Source: Rhodococcus sp. 4CII (GTDB taxonomy: Bacteria; Actinomycetota; Actinomycetes; Mycobacteriales; Mycobacteriaceae). From it: a DNA stretch of 64,000 nt. The stretch spans positions 62,001 through 126,000 of the forward strand of contig NZ_JACCFE010000002.1 of the NCBI RefSeq assembly GCF_014256275.1, written 5' to 3'. The first letter of the stretch is position 1. The number at the start of each line of letters is the position of its first letter. The translations under genes were made by a program, and so were the position numbers. Below the pieces are notes generated by a model. It had not been told where the DNA came from. It saw only the letters and a list, made by a program, of their open reading frames with translations, and made no database searches. Below are positions 53,969 through 63,242 of this stretch, piece after piece.

Positions 53969-55210
53969 GTGACCTCCCTGCACGAACCCCTGACCCTGCC
54001 CAACGGCCAGGTGCTGCCCAACCGGATCATGAAATCCGCGTTGAGCGAGGCGCTCGGTGACAAGACCAATTCCCCAGACCACCGGCTCGAACAGCTCTAC
54101 CGAACGTGGAGTGAGGGCGGATACGGACTGATCGTCACCGGAAATGTCATGATCGATCGCCGGCAGCTCGGCGAGCCTGGCAACGTCGCGATCGAGGACG
54201 ACCGGGACTTGGATGCACTGTCGCGGTGGGCCAAGACCACCCAGGACGCCGGCGTCCCGATCTGGGTGCAACTCAATCACCCCGGCCGCCAGTCCAACCC
54301 GCTCGCCCTCGGCCATACCCCCGTGGCCCCGAGCCCTATCCCGCTCGACTTCCCCGGCGCCACCACCCCGCGCGAGCTGACCTCCACCGAGATCGAGGAC
54401 ATCATCGAGCGCTTCGCCAACGCGGCCGCTGTGTGCGAACAGGCCGGTTTCGACGGCGTGCAGGTGCACGGCGCCCACGGCTACCTCGTCGCACAATTCC
54501 TCTCGCCCCTGTCGAACCAGCGGACCGACGAGTGGGGAGGCGACCCGGACCGCCGCATGCGTTTCGTGCTCGAGGTCGTCCGCCGCATCCGGTCCCGCGT
54601 CTCGCCCGGCTTCGCAGTCGGCATCAAACTCAACTCGGCCGACTTCCAGCGTGGAGGCTTCACCGAGGAGGAATCCCGCGGCGTCCTCGCCGCACTGGCC
54701 CTCGAAGGCATCGACCTGATCGAGGTCAGCGGCGGCAGCTACGAATCTCCCGCGATGATGGGCACCGCGGCGGCGTCCACCCGGGCCCGCGAGGCCTACT
54801 TCCTCGAATACGCCCGCACCGTCCGCACCCTGGTGGGTGACATCCCACTGGCGGTCACCGGCGGCTTCCGGTCACGGACCGCGATGGACAACGCCATCGA
54901 GGGCGGCGAATGCGATGTCGTCGGCATCGGCCGCCCTACCGCCACCACCCCCGGCTCCGCAGAGGTGATCCTCGCCGGACGCGCACCTGCCCTCGTCGCC
55001 CACCAGGTGCGCTTCGGCATGCGCCGTGTGCTCGGCAAAATCGCCGACCTCAAAGCGCTCGACGGCCTGCTCGACCTGAGCTGGCACACCGACCAGCTGC
55101 ACCGCCTCGGCGCCGGACTCGCGCCCGACCCGAACCGTGGACGTCTCACCACCACCGTCGCCATGGTGCGACGCAACGGCCGGACGCCCTTCCGGTCCAG
55201 GCGCGGATGA
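53969..55210 (+). CDS. NADH:flavin oxidoreductase, Old Yellow Enzyme family (first)
   Basis: A 413-residue OYE-fold protein starting at GTG (53969) with AAGGAG upstream. FMN-barrel features: LPNRIMKSALSEALGD, VQLNHPGRQSNPLA, GFDGVQVHGAHGYLVAQFLSP with the His-x2-His pair, NQRTDEWGG and GIGRPTATTP. Length is greater than the single-domain classical type but no FeS or FAD domain follows; the extra 60 residues are at the C-terminus. It reduces alkenes conjugated to carbonyl or similar groups using NAD(P)H. The next gene starts within or just after its stop codon. Confidence 0.88.
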   Translation: MTSLHEPLTLPNGQVLPNRIMKSALSEALGDKTNSPDHRLEQLYRTWSEGGYGLIVTGNVMIDRRQLGEPGNVAIEDDRDLDALSRWAKTTQDAGVPIWVQLNHPGRQSNPLALGHTPVAPSPIPLDFPGATTPRELTSTEIEDIIERFANAAAVCEQAGFDGVQVHGAHGYLVAQFLSPLSNQRTDEWGGDPDRRMRFVLEVVRRIRSRVSPGFAVGIKLNSADFQRGGFTEEESRGVLAALALEGIDLIEVSGGSYESPAMMGTAAASTRAREAYFLEYARTVRTLVGDIPLAVTGGFRSRTAMDNAIEGGECDVVGIGRPTATTPGSAEVILAGRAPALVAHQVRFGMRRVLGKIADLKALDGLLDLSWHTDQLHRLGAGLAPDPNRGRLTTTVAMVRRNGRTPFRSRRG

Positions 55211-55224
55211 CGCAGAGGAGTGTC

Positions 55225-56808
55225 ATGTTGAACTTGTCGATCCTTCTCGAAGACTCCGCCCGCAGGTATCCCGCCCGTGACGCACTGGTGCTCGGCGACA
55301 CCCGGTTCACCTACGCGCAGGTCGACGCCGCCGCCAACCAGGTCGCCAACCTCCTGGTCGAACGCGGCATCCAGCCCGGCGACAAGGTTGCGCTGAGCTG
55401 CCCGAATCAGCCCTGGTTCCCGATCGTCTACTACGGCGTCCTCAAGGCCGGTGCGGTCGTCGTCCCCCTCAACATCCTCCTCAAGGGCCGCGAGGTCGCC
55501 TACCACCTCGCCGACGCCGATGCGGTCGCGTACTTCTGCTTCGAAGGCACACCCGACCTGCCTATCGGCACCGAGGGACACACCGGATTCCGGGAGTCGG
55601 CCGCCGAGCACTTCTTCCTGATCACCGCGGACCCCACGGCACCGAGCCCGATCGAGGGCGTCGAGACACTGGGCCAGGCGCTCGCGGAACAGCCCACGTC
55701 CTTCGAGTCCGTCGTCACCGAGCCCACCGACACCGCGATCATCCTGTACACCAGTGGGACCACCGGGCAGGCCAAGGGCGCCGAACTGTCGCACGCGAAC
55801 ACGATGCTGAACACCCTCACCCTCAACCGACTCTTCAACAACCAACCCGCCGGCGACACCCACGTCCTCACCCTCCCGCTCTTCCACACCTTCGGCGCAA
55901 CGGTGCAGATGCACGCCGGCTTCTCCATGGCGGCGACGCTGCTCCTGGTTCCACGTTTCGACGCGCAGCAGGTGATCGGACTCATGCAGAAGGAGGACGT
56001 CACCTTCTTCGCCGGGGTACCGACCATGTGGTGGGCGTTGCTCGATGCGCTCACCGACGAGGTCGACGTCGACCGGATCGCCGGAAATCTGCGCGTCGGA
56101 GTCTCGGGCGGAGCCAGCCTTCCACTCGAGATCATCACCCGGGTCAAGGAGCGGCTCGGCGTCCAGATCCTCGAGGGCTACGGCCTCTCGGAGACCTCCC
56201 CGGTCGTGACGTTCAGCGACCCGGGCCGGGAACCGCGGGCGGGCTCGATCGGCGTCCCCATCTGGGGTGTGGAATGCAAACTCGTCGACGACGATTGGAA
56301 CGAGATCACAGACGACGGCTCAGACAGTGCGATCGGGGAGATCGCGATCAAGGGCCACAACGTCATGAAGGGCTACTACGGACGCCCCGAGGCCACTGCC
56401 GAAGTGATCAGGGACGGCTGGTTTCGCTCCGGCGACCTCGCCCGCAGAGACGCGGCCGGCTTCTACTACATCGTCGACCGCTCCAAGGACATGATCATCC
56501 GCGGAGGCTTCAACGTGTATCCGCGGGAGATCGAAGAGGTGCTGATGACCCACCCCGACGTCAGCCTCGCGACCGTGGTCGGCGTACCGCACGAGAGCCA
56601 CGGCGAGGAGGTCAAGGCATTCGTCATCCTCAATCCCGGCGCTCACACCACCGACCACGAACTGGTCGCCTGGGGACGAGAACAGATGGCCGGCTACAAA
56701 TACCCCCGCATCGTCGAGATCGTGACGTCGCTACCGATGACCGCCACCGGCAAGATTCTCAAGCGCGATCTCAGCTCGCGCCCTACCAGCGACCGTGCCG
56801 CCCACTAG
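55225..56808 (+). CDS. Long-chain fatty-acid-CoA-ligase-like enzyme
   Basis: A 527-residue ANL enzyme, start at the ATG at 55225 (MLNLSILLEDSARRYPARDA) with GAGGAG upstream; an ATG at 55207 that overlaps the previous stop is the alternative. P-loop YTSGTTGQAKGAELSH, GYGLSETSPVVTF, WFRSGDLA, DRSKDMIIRGGFNVYPREIEEV and the catalytic lysine in TATGKILKRDL are all present. It makes an acyl-CoA from a carboxylate. It is operonic with the flavin reductase, so reduction of an unsaturated carbonyl may precede activation. Confidence 0.88.
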   Translation: MLNLSILLEDSARRYPARDALVLGDTRFTYAQVDAAANQVANLLVERGIQPGDKVALSCPNQPWFPIVYYGVLKAGAVVVPLNILLKGREVAYHLADADAVAYFCFEGTPDLPIGTEGHTGFRESAAEHFFLITADPTAPSPIEGVETLGQALAEQPTSFESVVTEPTDTAIILYTSGTTGQAKGAELSHANTMLNTLTLNRLFNNQPAGDTHVLTLPLFHTFGATVQMHAGFSMAATLLLVPRFDAQQVIGLMQKEDVTFFAGVPTMWWALLDALTDEVDVDRIAGNLRVGVSGGASLPLEIITRVKERLGVQILEGYGLSETSPVVTFSDPGREPRAGSIGVPIWGVECKLVDDDWNEITDDGSDSAIGEIAIKGHNVMKGYYGRPEATAEVIRDGWFRSGDLARRDAAGFYYIVDRSKDMIIRGGFNVYPREIEEVLMTHPDVSLATVVGVPHESHGEEVKAFVILNPGAHTTDHELVAWGREQMAGYKYPRIVEIVTSLPMTATGKILKRDLSSRPTSDRAAH

Positions 56809-56829
56809 ATTAGCGCGCTACCCAGCGAA

Positions 56830-56858
56830 GGAGGTCGACCAGAAGCGAGACGACCTCC
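56830..56858 (+). terminator. Hairpin after the fatty-acid-CoA ligase gene
   Basis: GGAGGTCG (56830-56837) pairs with CGACCTCC (56851-56858), an 8-bp stem with a 13-base loop, 21 bases after the stop codon. Confidence 0.45.
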
Positions 56859-57465
56859 GTCGGTGCCGCACCGTTCGCCCGATCCAGTTGTTTCGGATCA
56901 CTCTGGGGTCGAATGCATCCATCTCGGAGCAGCGGCGCTTTCCGGAGCCCTTCTCCATGAACGCGTCGTAGGTGGGATCTGTAGGGGGCGCGGTCGCCTT
57001 CAGGATCAGATCAAATATCCACCCAAGCGGGATGGATGAGCGGATCCCGAGGCTGAAAGCCCTAATGTGCAGTCCGGTGGTCCGAGCCATGGAAGTGTTT
57101 GGTAGGCATATTGTTCGCGCTCGAGGCCCTCCTTTCGCGGTCGGGAAAGACGCCGGTCGGGGCGACGCCCACGCCGCCCGTCACCTTGTCGCACTCGCTC
57201 ATGAGCAATGACGACGAATGTCCGGATCGTGCTGGGTGACACTCGAGCTGTCCCCAGGGCACCCTCGCGGTCCGGGACGGAAACGGCTGCGGAACGCAGC
57301 ATTCCGCGGGTGAGTCACCGACGTGTCACCTGGCACTGGGAAGTTCCCACCGAATAACGGCGGCGAGGTCACCGTCATCATTCTCGCGACCAGTGCCGAC
57401 TTGGTTCACCGCACCACACCACGTGGGCGTATTGTTGCCGGTAGTCTCTGCTAGCGGGCCTGAAA
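56859..57465. other. Intergenic stretch with a doubtful small open frame
   Basis: A minus-strand 90-codon frame (57090 to 56818, with DAFMEKGSGKRRCSEMDAFDPR) is the only one that looks protein-like; I do not recognise it and it has no clear ribosome-binding site. Otherwise nothing recognised. Confidence 0.3.
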
Positions 57466-58143
57466 TCAGCTCGCCGACACTCCTACGCCGTCGAGGGCGT
57501 ACACGCGAAGGAACTCGTCCAGATCCGCGGCGGTGGCGTCGACGACGAGGACGCCGGACGCCATGGCGTCGGCCACGGTGGTCTCCTCGTTCACCACGGA
57601 CAGTAATGTCGAGAGATCGGTCGCGAGCCGCACTTTCGGCGTTGTGGGAGCGGCACCCGGCCGAAGCACCACGCCATTAGATGAGGGACCGATCCAGGCG
57701 GACTCCTCGCCGACGTCGAACTGGACCACCCCACCGAAGCGGGCGACGGCGTCTGGGTCGGCGCGCGCGAAAATGCCCTGGATGATCCACTCCGCACGAG
57801 TCATGTCCGCATCATCGAACCCCGCCCCGTGCCGCAGTCCCCAGGCCGCCAACTGACCCAACATCGGACGCAGTTCTTCGCCCGCGCCGGTCAGTGCATA
57901 GGCCGGGACCGATACCGGTGGAGGCAGCACGATCCGTTCGATCACCCCGGCCTCTTCCAGGCTCTTGAGGCGGCTTGCGAGAAGGTTGGTGCCGATGCCC
58001 GGCAACCCCGCCGCCAGATCCTTGTATCTGCGCGGACCCATTCCCAGGTCGCGCATGATGAGCAGGGTCCACCGCTCGCCGAGGAGGTCGAGCGCACGAG
58101 CGAGACCACAGTTCTGGCCGTACGTTCGAGAATTCATTCCCAT
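57466..58143 (-). CDS. HxlR-family regulator (second) with C-terminal SCP2-like region
   Basis: A 225-residue protein. The N-terminal winged helix (CGLARALDLLGERWTLLIMRDLGMGPRRYKDL, GIGTNLLASRLKSLEEAGVIER) is HxlR. The last 120 residues (WIIQGIFARADPDAVARFG through VNEETTVADAMASGVLVVD) look like a SCP2/sterol-carrier-type ligand domain, a known addition in long HxlR proteins. The operon of hydrolase and flavin reductase lies upstream on the same strand, separated by a terminator. The possible ligand is a lipophilic molecule. Confidence 0.82.
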   Translation of the reverse strand: MGMNSRTYGQNCGLARALDLLGERWTLLIMRDLGMGPRRYKDLAAGLPGIGTNLLASRLKSLEEAGVIERIVLPPPVSVPAYALTGAGEELRPMLGQLAAWGLRHGAGFDDADMTRAEWIIQGIFARADPDAVARFGGVVQFDVGEESAWIGPSSNGVVLRPGAAPTTPKVRLATDLSTLLSVVNEETTVADAMASGVLVVDATAADLDEFLRVYALDGVGVSAS

Positions 58144-58206
58144 AGTATAGTCGCTACTTCATTTTCATATCGTTGCTGCTTCCGGTTGTGCGAGCACACC
58201 CGTCCG

Positions 58207-58242
58207 GGACAGGGCGAGCCAGGACGACGCCTGGCCCTGTCC
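58207..58242 (-). terminator. Hairpin terminator of the hydrolase-flavin reductase operon
   Basis: GGACAGGG (58207-58214) pairs with CCCTGTCC (58235-58242), and an inner CCAGG pairs with CCTGG. It lies about 55-90 bases beyond the hydrolase stop codon in the direction of transcription. Confidence 0.7.
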
Positions 58243-58296
58243 GATGGTTCTCCATCAGACAGCGTCAGGCGTCGTCACGGAAGTCGGCAGCGGAAT

Positions 58297-59148
58297 TCAG
58301 CTTTCGAGGAAACGCTTGACCTCGGTGGTGAACTCCTCGAGGTGCTGGAACAGGAATGCGTGACCGGCGTCGCTGTAGAGCACGAGCTTGGCCGCCGGGA
58401 GATGCTCGACCGCCGAGTAGGAGGCGAAGGCGTGGATCATCACATCGTGCGTCCCGTTGGCGTAGAGGACGGGTTGGGTGATCGTCTTCAGGTTCTCGAC
58501 CACCTGCTCCCACGGCATCGCCAAGGCCGCGGTGATCGCCCGGAGCTGACCCATCGCGGCCTCCTCGCTGACGACCGGAGCGTCGGCGGGCATCGCGGCC
58601 GAGACCTTGTCGAAGTGGTCGAGCCCCAGCTTCCGGGCTTCCTCGGTCTCCGGGTAGAAGAGGTACAGGGTGTCCTCGAGGTCGGCATTCGGCTTCGCCA
58701 TGATCCCCAGGACGCGCTCGGTGATGCTCGGCATGTTGGGGGCGAGGCCGGATCCGCTTCCCGCGACGATCAGCTTCCGGACGAGACTCGGCCGGGTCAG
58801 GGTGATCGCCTGCGCCACGACACCACCGAACGACCATCCGAGTAGATCCACCTCGGTCAGCCCCAGAGCGTCGATGAAGTCGATCGCGCCGGCCACGAAG
58901 CCCTCCACGGTGGTCAGGGCATCACCGCCGGTGTAGCCGATTCCGATGTTGTCGAAGAGGATCACGTCACGATCGTCGGCGAGGATGTCGACGAACTCCG
59001 GATCCCACCAGTCGACGGTGGCCCGGAATCGGTGGACCAGCACGAGGGGGACACCGCCGCGCGGGCCGAATCGGCGGTAGGTGAACCGCCCCAGAACCCC
59101 CTCGACCTGAAGGTTCTCAGCGGTGTGGACCGGTGTGTAGGTGCTCAT
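58297..59148 (-). CDS. Alpha/beta hydrolase, HRFRATxDxWDP type
   Basis: A 283-residue alpha/beta hydrolase, start at the ATG at 59148 with GAGGAAAGAG upstream. Oxyanion block HRFRATVDWWDPEFVD, nucleophile elbow GWSFGGVVAQ, acid in NGTHDVM, His in DAGHAFLFQ. Third paralogue of the type at 38305 and 46183. It is 67 bases downstream of the flavin reductase gene and belongs to the same operon. An ester or lactone formed from the reduced ketone could be its substrate, but this is inference. Confidence 0.85.
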   Translation of the reverse strand: MSTYTPVHTAENLQVEGVLGRFTYRRFGPRGGVPLVLVHRFRATVDWWDPEFVDILADDRDVILFDNIGIGYTGGDALTTVEGFVAGAIDFIDALGLTEVDLLGWSFGGVVAQAITLTRPSLVRKLIVAGSGSGLAPNMPSITERVLGIMAKPNADLEDTLYLFYPETEEARKLGLDHFDKVSAAMPADAPVVSEEAAMGQLRAITAALAMPWEQVVENLKTITQPVLYANGTHDVMIHAFASYSAVEHLPAAKLVLYSDAGHAFLFQHLEEFTTEVKRFLES

Positions 59149-59215
59149 ATCTCTTTCCTCGAAGATTGTTGTGATACTTGGCCGTCTGCGTGTGGTGAGT
59201 GAGATGACGAGCGGG

Positions 59216-60304
59216 TCAGGGGATCTCGGCCAGGACCGGGTAGTCGGTGTAGCCGCGCGCATCACCGCCGTAGAGGGTGCCGAAGTCGACCTCGTTCAGT
59301 TCCGCACCGGTGCGCCACCTCTCCACGAGGTCCGGGTTGGCCAGGAATCCCCGCCCGACAGCCACCGCGTCGGCGAGTTCCTTCTCCAGCAGTTCCTCGA
59401 CCGTCGCCAGCGAGGTGGCAGCAGGAGCAGCGAGGTTGAGGAGCACCGAGCCACCGAATCGCTGGCGCAGGTCCCGGACGAGCGGTTCGAGGGCCTCGAA
59501 CGGGCTGGCGAGGATGCTCAGGTATGCCAGGCCCAGCGGAGCGATCCCGTCGACAACCGCCCGGTAGGTGGCGGTCAGATCCTCACCGGGAACCTCACCG
59601 ACGCCGTTCAACTGGTGGCCGGGCGAGAGTCGCAGGCCGACGCGGTCCGCGCCGATCGCGTCTGCCACGGCCGCCACGACCTCGATGACGAAGCGCGCCC
59701 GCCCCTGCGGCGAACCGCCATACGCGTCCTCGCGCAGATTGACCGTGGGGTCGAGGAACTGGTGCAGCAGGTAGCCGTTCGCGCCGTGAACCTCGACGCC
59801 GTCGAGTCCGGCGCTGATCGCATTTCGGGCCGCGCCGACGAATTCTGCGATCACTCCGTCGATCTCGCCGGACTCGAGTGCCCGCGGCACGTCGTGGTCG
59901 ACCATGCCTGAGAAGGTGAACATCTGCCCAGGAGCCTGGACCACGCTCGGCGCGACCGTGTCGACCCCACCCTTGTTGCTCGCGTGAGCGACACGGCCGA
60001 CATGCATCAACTGCGCGACGACGGTTCCCCCGGCCCCGTGCACGGCGTCGGCGACGAGCTGCCACCCGGCGACCTGCTCGTCGGTGTACAGACCGGGCAC
60101 CGCCGGGTAGCCCTGCCCGACCGCGCTGGGCGCGGTGCCCTCGGTGACGATGAACCCCGCCCCGGCGCGCTGGGCGTAGTACTCGGCGTTCAGCGCGGTC
60201 GGCGCGTTGCCCTCTCCCGCGCGGCTGCGCGTCAACGGCGCCATGACGAACGACTGGGGCAGGTCCCAGGATCCGATGCGAACCGGTTTGAATGCGACGG
60301 ACAT
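59216..60304 (-). CDS. NADH:flavin oxidoreductase, Old Yellow Enzyme family, classical type (second)
   Basis: A 362-residue classical OYE: FVMAPLTRSRAGEGNAPTALNAEYYAQRA, GTVVAQLMHVGRVAHASN, GVEVHGANGYLLHQFLDPTVN (His-x2-Asn pair), REDAYGGSPQGRARF and VGRGFLANPDL. FMN-dependent ene-reductase that uses NADPH to reduce activated C=C bonds. AGGAGG precedes the start. The palindrome at 60363-60388 lies about 60 bases upstream. It is not a close relative of the OYE at 53969, which belongs to the longer branch. Confidence 0.9.
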   Translation of the reverse strand: MSVAFKPVRIGSWDLPQSFVMAPLTRSRAGEGNAPTALNAEYYAQRAGAGFIVTEGTAPSAVGQGYPAVPGLYTDEQVAGWQLVADAVHGAGGTVVAQLMHVGRVAHASNKGGVDTVAPSVVQAPGQMFTFSGMVDHDVPRALESGEIDGVIAEFVGAARNAISAGLDGVEVHGANGYLLHQFLDPTVNLREDAYGGSPQGRARFVIEVVAAVADAIGADRVGLRLSPGHQLNGVGEVPGEDLTATYRAVVDGIAPLGLAYLSILASPFEALEPLVRDLRQRFGGSVLLNLAAPAATSLATVEELLEKELADAVAVGRGFLANPDLVERWRTGAELNEVDFGTLYGGDARGYTDYPVLAEIP

Positions 60305-60362
60305 GCGGTGATCCTCCTGAAGGGCGACGGGTCCCGAGTGAACCCAGAAACTGTTACTTTAA

Positions 60363-60388
60363 ATTACTATAGCGTCCACTATAGTAAT
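60363..60388. promoter_or_regulatory. Putative operator of the flavin reductase-hydrolase operon
   Basis: ATTACTATAG (60363-60372) and CTATAGTAAT (60379-60388) form a perfect 10-bp inverted repeat with a six-base spacer. A related A/T-rich string (ATAGTATAG) occurs directly upstream of the HxlR gene at 58143, consistent with that regulator binding both. Confidence 0.65.
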
Positions 60389-60411
60389 GAGCAATCGCGC
60401 CGTGGTCGCAC

Positions 60412-61226
60412 TCAGCTGCTCAGTCGGCCTTCACCGTCGCGCCGGCCGAGCTCGCGCAACATCGTCTGCGTCGTGCAATCGGAGGCTTGATGCGCGTCGA
60501 GCACCATTCCCACCACGCCTCGCAAGCCCGAGACCCCGGCCCATCGTCGTGGACGGAACACCCGCGCCCGCCTGCGTTCGATTCCGCCGACGATGGCTGT
60601 CGCGGCCTCCGCGGGCGTGATCCGCTTGCGAAATGGATGAGGAAAGGTTCCGAGCAGCTTCTGCGCGGTGGGGTCGCCGTCGACACTCTGTCGAATCATC
60701 TCGGTGCCAACGAGCGAGTACACGGTCGTCACCGTGACGTCGTGAGAAGCAAACTCCACTCGTAATCCCCGACCCAGTTGCTCAACGGCCGCTTTGCTCA
60801 TCGCATTCGGAAGGGTGCCGGCACCGTTCAAGAAGGCGAACACCGAGGACAGAAGAACAACGTGCCCTCGGTTCGTGATGACAGACGGCAGACACGCCTG
60901 GACGGTGGTGAGCACACCGCCGACATTGATGTCCCACAGCCGATCGTTGACATGATTAGACGACGCGCGCACGGTCGATCCCCTCGCTGCGACACCAGCA
61001 TTCGCGATGACGACGTCAATCCGCCCGAAATGATCCAGCACCTTCTCCACGGCGGCAAATTGGTGTGAAGTGACCGTCTGGATCTCACCTACAGGCCGGA
61101 CGGAAAGTCTCGGTGGCGCTCCCGGTTCGGCTTCCCCCACCCAGCGGGTTCCTCCAACGCTATCCGAGGTTTGCCGGTAGCAGTCCGCCAAGTATCGCCG
61201 CGAAAGCCGTCTCCCCTGAGTCACTC
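60412..61226 (-). pseudogene. Short-chain dehydrogenase, N-terminus replaced by IS630
   Basis: The minus strand from about 61090 reads FGRIDVVIANAGVAARGSTV, DINVGGVLTTVQACLPSVI, HVVLLSSVFAFLNGAGTLPNAMSKAAVEQL and a C-terminal part to 60412, so the active site survives. The N-terminal cofactor loop is absent; instead 61100-61226 carries sequence that does not fit an SDR, and the IS630 end begins at 61227. A GTG or ATG start inside would give a protein without the NAD-binding loop. Confidence 0.7.
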
Positions 61227-62341
61227 TAGTGCGGCGTGGGGTAAGTAATTTGACGGTCTTGTTTGCGACAATAAGGCATGCGAGCTGCTCCTTTGATGTT
61301 GCGTGACGGAGATCGGGACGAGTTGACCGCGTTGGCACGGTCGAAGTCAGTGCGCGCGGATTTGGCGCAGCGGGCGCGGATGATGGTGCTGGCCGCCGAC
61401 GGAGAGTCGAACGCACGGATCGCGCGGACAGTGGGGGTATCGCGACCGACGGTGATCTTGTGGCGCTCGCGTTACGAGCGATTCGGAATCGCGGGCCTCG
61501 AGGACGAACAGCGTTCCGGGCGTCCCCGAGAGATCGACCACGCCGCCATCGTGACGGCGACGCTGGCTCCGCCGCCAAAGAATCTCGGCGTGACACATTG
61601 GAGCAGCCGGTTGCTCGCCGACCGGTTGAAAATCAGTAACACCACGGTCGCGTCGGCGTGGCGCGAATACGGCGTCAAGCCTTGGCGCAGTGAGACGTTC
61701 AAATTCTCGACGGACCCAGAGTTGGTCGCCAAGGTCACCGACATCGTCGGGCTGTACTTGGACCCACCGGACAACGCGATCGTGCTCTGTGTGGACGAAA
61801 AGTCGCAGATCCAGGCCCTGGACCGGACCGCGCCGATGCTTCCGATGCGCGTCGGCTCGGTCGAGAAGCGCACCCACGACTATGTCCGGCACGGCACCTC
61901 GACCTTGTTCGCCGCCCTCGACATCGCCACCGGAAAGGTCACCGGCCTGTGCAAACCGCGGCACCGTCATCAGGAGTTCCTCGTCTTCCTCAAACACCTC
62001 GCCCGCGCCTACCCGGAACGGGAGTTGCATCTGGTCATGGACAACTACGCCACTCACAAGAAGGCCGAAGTCCGCACGTGGTTGGCCGAACATCCCCGTA
62101 TCCATGTGCATTTCACACCCACCTCGGCATCGTGGATGAACCTGGTGGAGGTGTGGTTCGGGATCATCGAACGTCAAGCCATTCACCGCGGAACCTTCGG
62201 TTCCGTTAGGGATCTGACCACCAAGATCCGTGCCTTCATCAACGGATGGAACACCCGCTGTGCGCCGTTCGTCTGGACCAAGACCGCCGACCAAGTACTA
62301 ACCAAAGCGAACCGTCAAGACACTTCAATCACGAGCCACTA
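61227..62341. mobile_element. IS630-family element, intact
   Basis: The left end begins TAGTGCGGCGTG (61227) followed by TAAGTAATTTGACGGTC; the right end reads ACCGTCAAGACACTTC and ACGAGCCACTA to 62341, an imperfect inverted match. TA is present at both edges, as expected for IS630. Beyond the right end, TTAAGTAATTGAACCGTC (62344-62361) again resembles the inner left end, suggesting an older partial copy. Confidence 0.8.
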
Positions 62342-62342
62342 G
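61278..62342 (+). CDS. IS630-family transposase, intact
   Basis: A 354-residue transposase in a single frame. N-terminal helix-turn-helix (SNARIARTVGVSRPTVILWRSR), linker, then the DDE triad with Asp in VLCVDEKSQ, Asp in LVMDNYATHK and Glu in MNLVEVWFG. Its stop codon TAG contains the terminal TA of the element. It is related to the split transposase at 36223-37349. The element sits in the 5' part of an SDR gene. Confidence 0.92.
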   Translation: MRAAPLMLRDGDRDELTALARSKSVRADLAQRARMMVLAADGESNARIARTVGVSRPTVILWRSRYERFGIAGLEDEQRSGRPREIDHAAIVTATLAPPPKNLGVTHWSSRLLADRLKISNTTVASAWREYGVKPWRSETFKFSTDPELVAKVTDIVGLYLDPPDNAIVLCVDEKSQIQALDRTAPMLPMRVGSVEKRTHDYVRHGTSTLFAALDIATGKVTGLCKPRHRHQEFLVFLKHLARAYPERELHLVMDNYATHKKAEVRTWLAEHPRIHVHFTPTSASWMNLVEVWFGIIERQAIHRGTFGSVRDLTTKIRAFINGWNTRCAPFVWTKTADQVLTKANRQDTSITSH

Positions 62343-62359
62343 GTTAAGTAATTGAACCG

Positions 62360-63242
62360 TCTGGGGCGCTTTTGGGGTGGCTCGTAGTCCGCAGAGGGAT
62401 AACCTCGTCAGCCGGTACTTCACAACCGAGGGTATCGATGAAGACTGCGACCGGGCCGCGCACACCCGGCTCGAGGACCGCATCCGGTGCCGCAGCGTGG
62501 GCGCCGCCCCATGCCAAGAGAGATGCCGTCAACTCATACGGATGGGTCCAGTGAAGGCCGTCGTGGCCAGTGCCCGGCCGGAGTTGTCGCGGGCGACGTC
62601 GATCACCGGCGAGCGGCCGTCACTGTTCGGCTCGCGGTGCGCGTGGGGTAACCGCTCGGACAGCCACGTCAGGGCGGTCCGCGCTGGCGCCGATCGCAGG
62701 AGCGGGATTTGAAGCGCAGTGGCCGTGCGTATCGGACGCGTCCATCGCCCCAACCACCCCATGCACACGTCGATACTCTCCAACTGCGGAGAGACTTCCG
62801 ACAGGCCGAGATGCACCGAGCCGGCGATGGTCATCGCCGCACGCCTCACACCCGCATAGCGGAAGGTGCGGACCCGCTCGCCGACACGCTCGTCAACCAG
62901 GCGGGCGGGAGCCCCGATGTGAGGGCGGCGATAGGCGAACGCAGTATCAGTCGCCGCAGCCACCAGCGTCTGCCGGGTACCCCCCGTGGTTAGGGTGAAG
63001 ACATCGCGCAGGGTGCTTCGGTAGCGCAGTACGTCACCCTGGCCCGCACGCGTGAGAAAGTAGCCGACCTCGAGTCGGGTCGCCCGCTCCCCCGCGCTCG
63101 TCAACGCAAGCGCGCCGGCAAGGTTACCCGGCACATACACCCGATCAAGGACGGTGACTCACCCCGTGTGAGCAGTTCCTGGAGCACTCGCCGCCCGGTG
63201 TACCCCGTTGCGCCCAGCAGTACGATTCTGCGCTTGTCCACG
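62360..63242 (-). pseudogene. Saccharopine-dehydrogenase-like oxidoreductase, internally deleted
   Basis: A GTG start at 63242 gives VDKRRIVLLGATGYTGRRVL, the NAD(P)-binding loop of the saccharopine dehydrogenase-like family. About 120 residues are then missing, and sequence resumes in another frame with YVPGNLAGALALTSAG, EVGYFLTRAGQGDVLRYRST, ARLVDERVGERVRTFRYAG to about 62535, where a further shift leads to ELTASLLAWGGAHAAAPDAVLE and FIDTLGCEVPADE. Deletion plus frameshift make this a pseudogene. Native role unknown. Confidence 0.6.
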
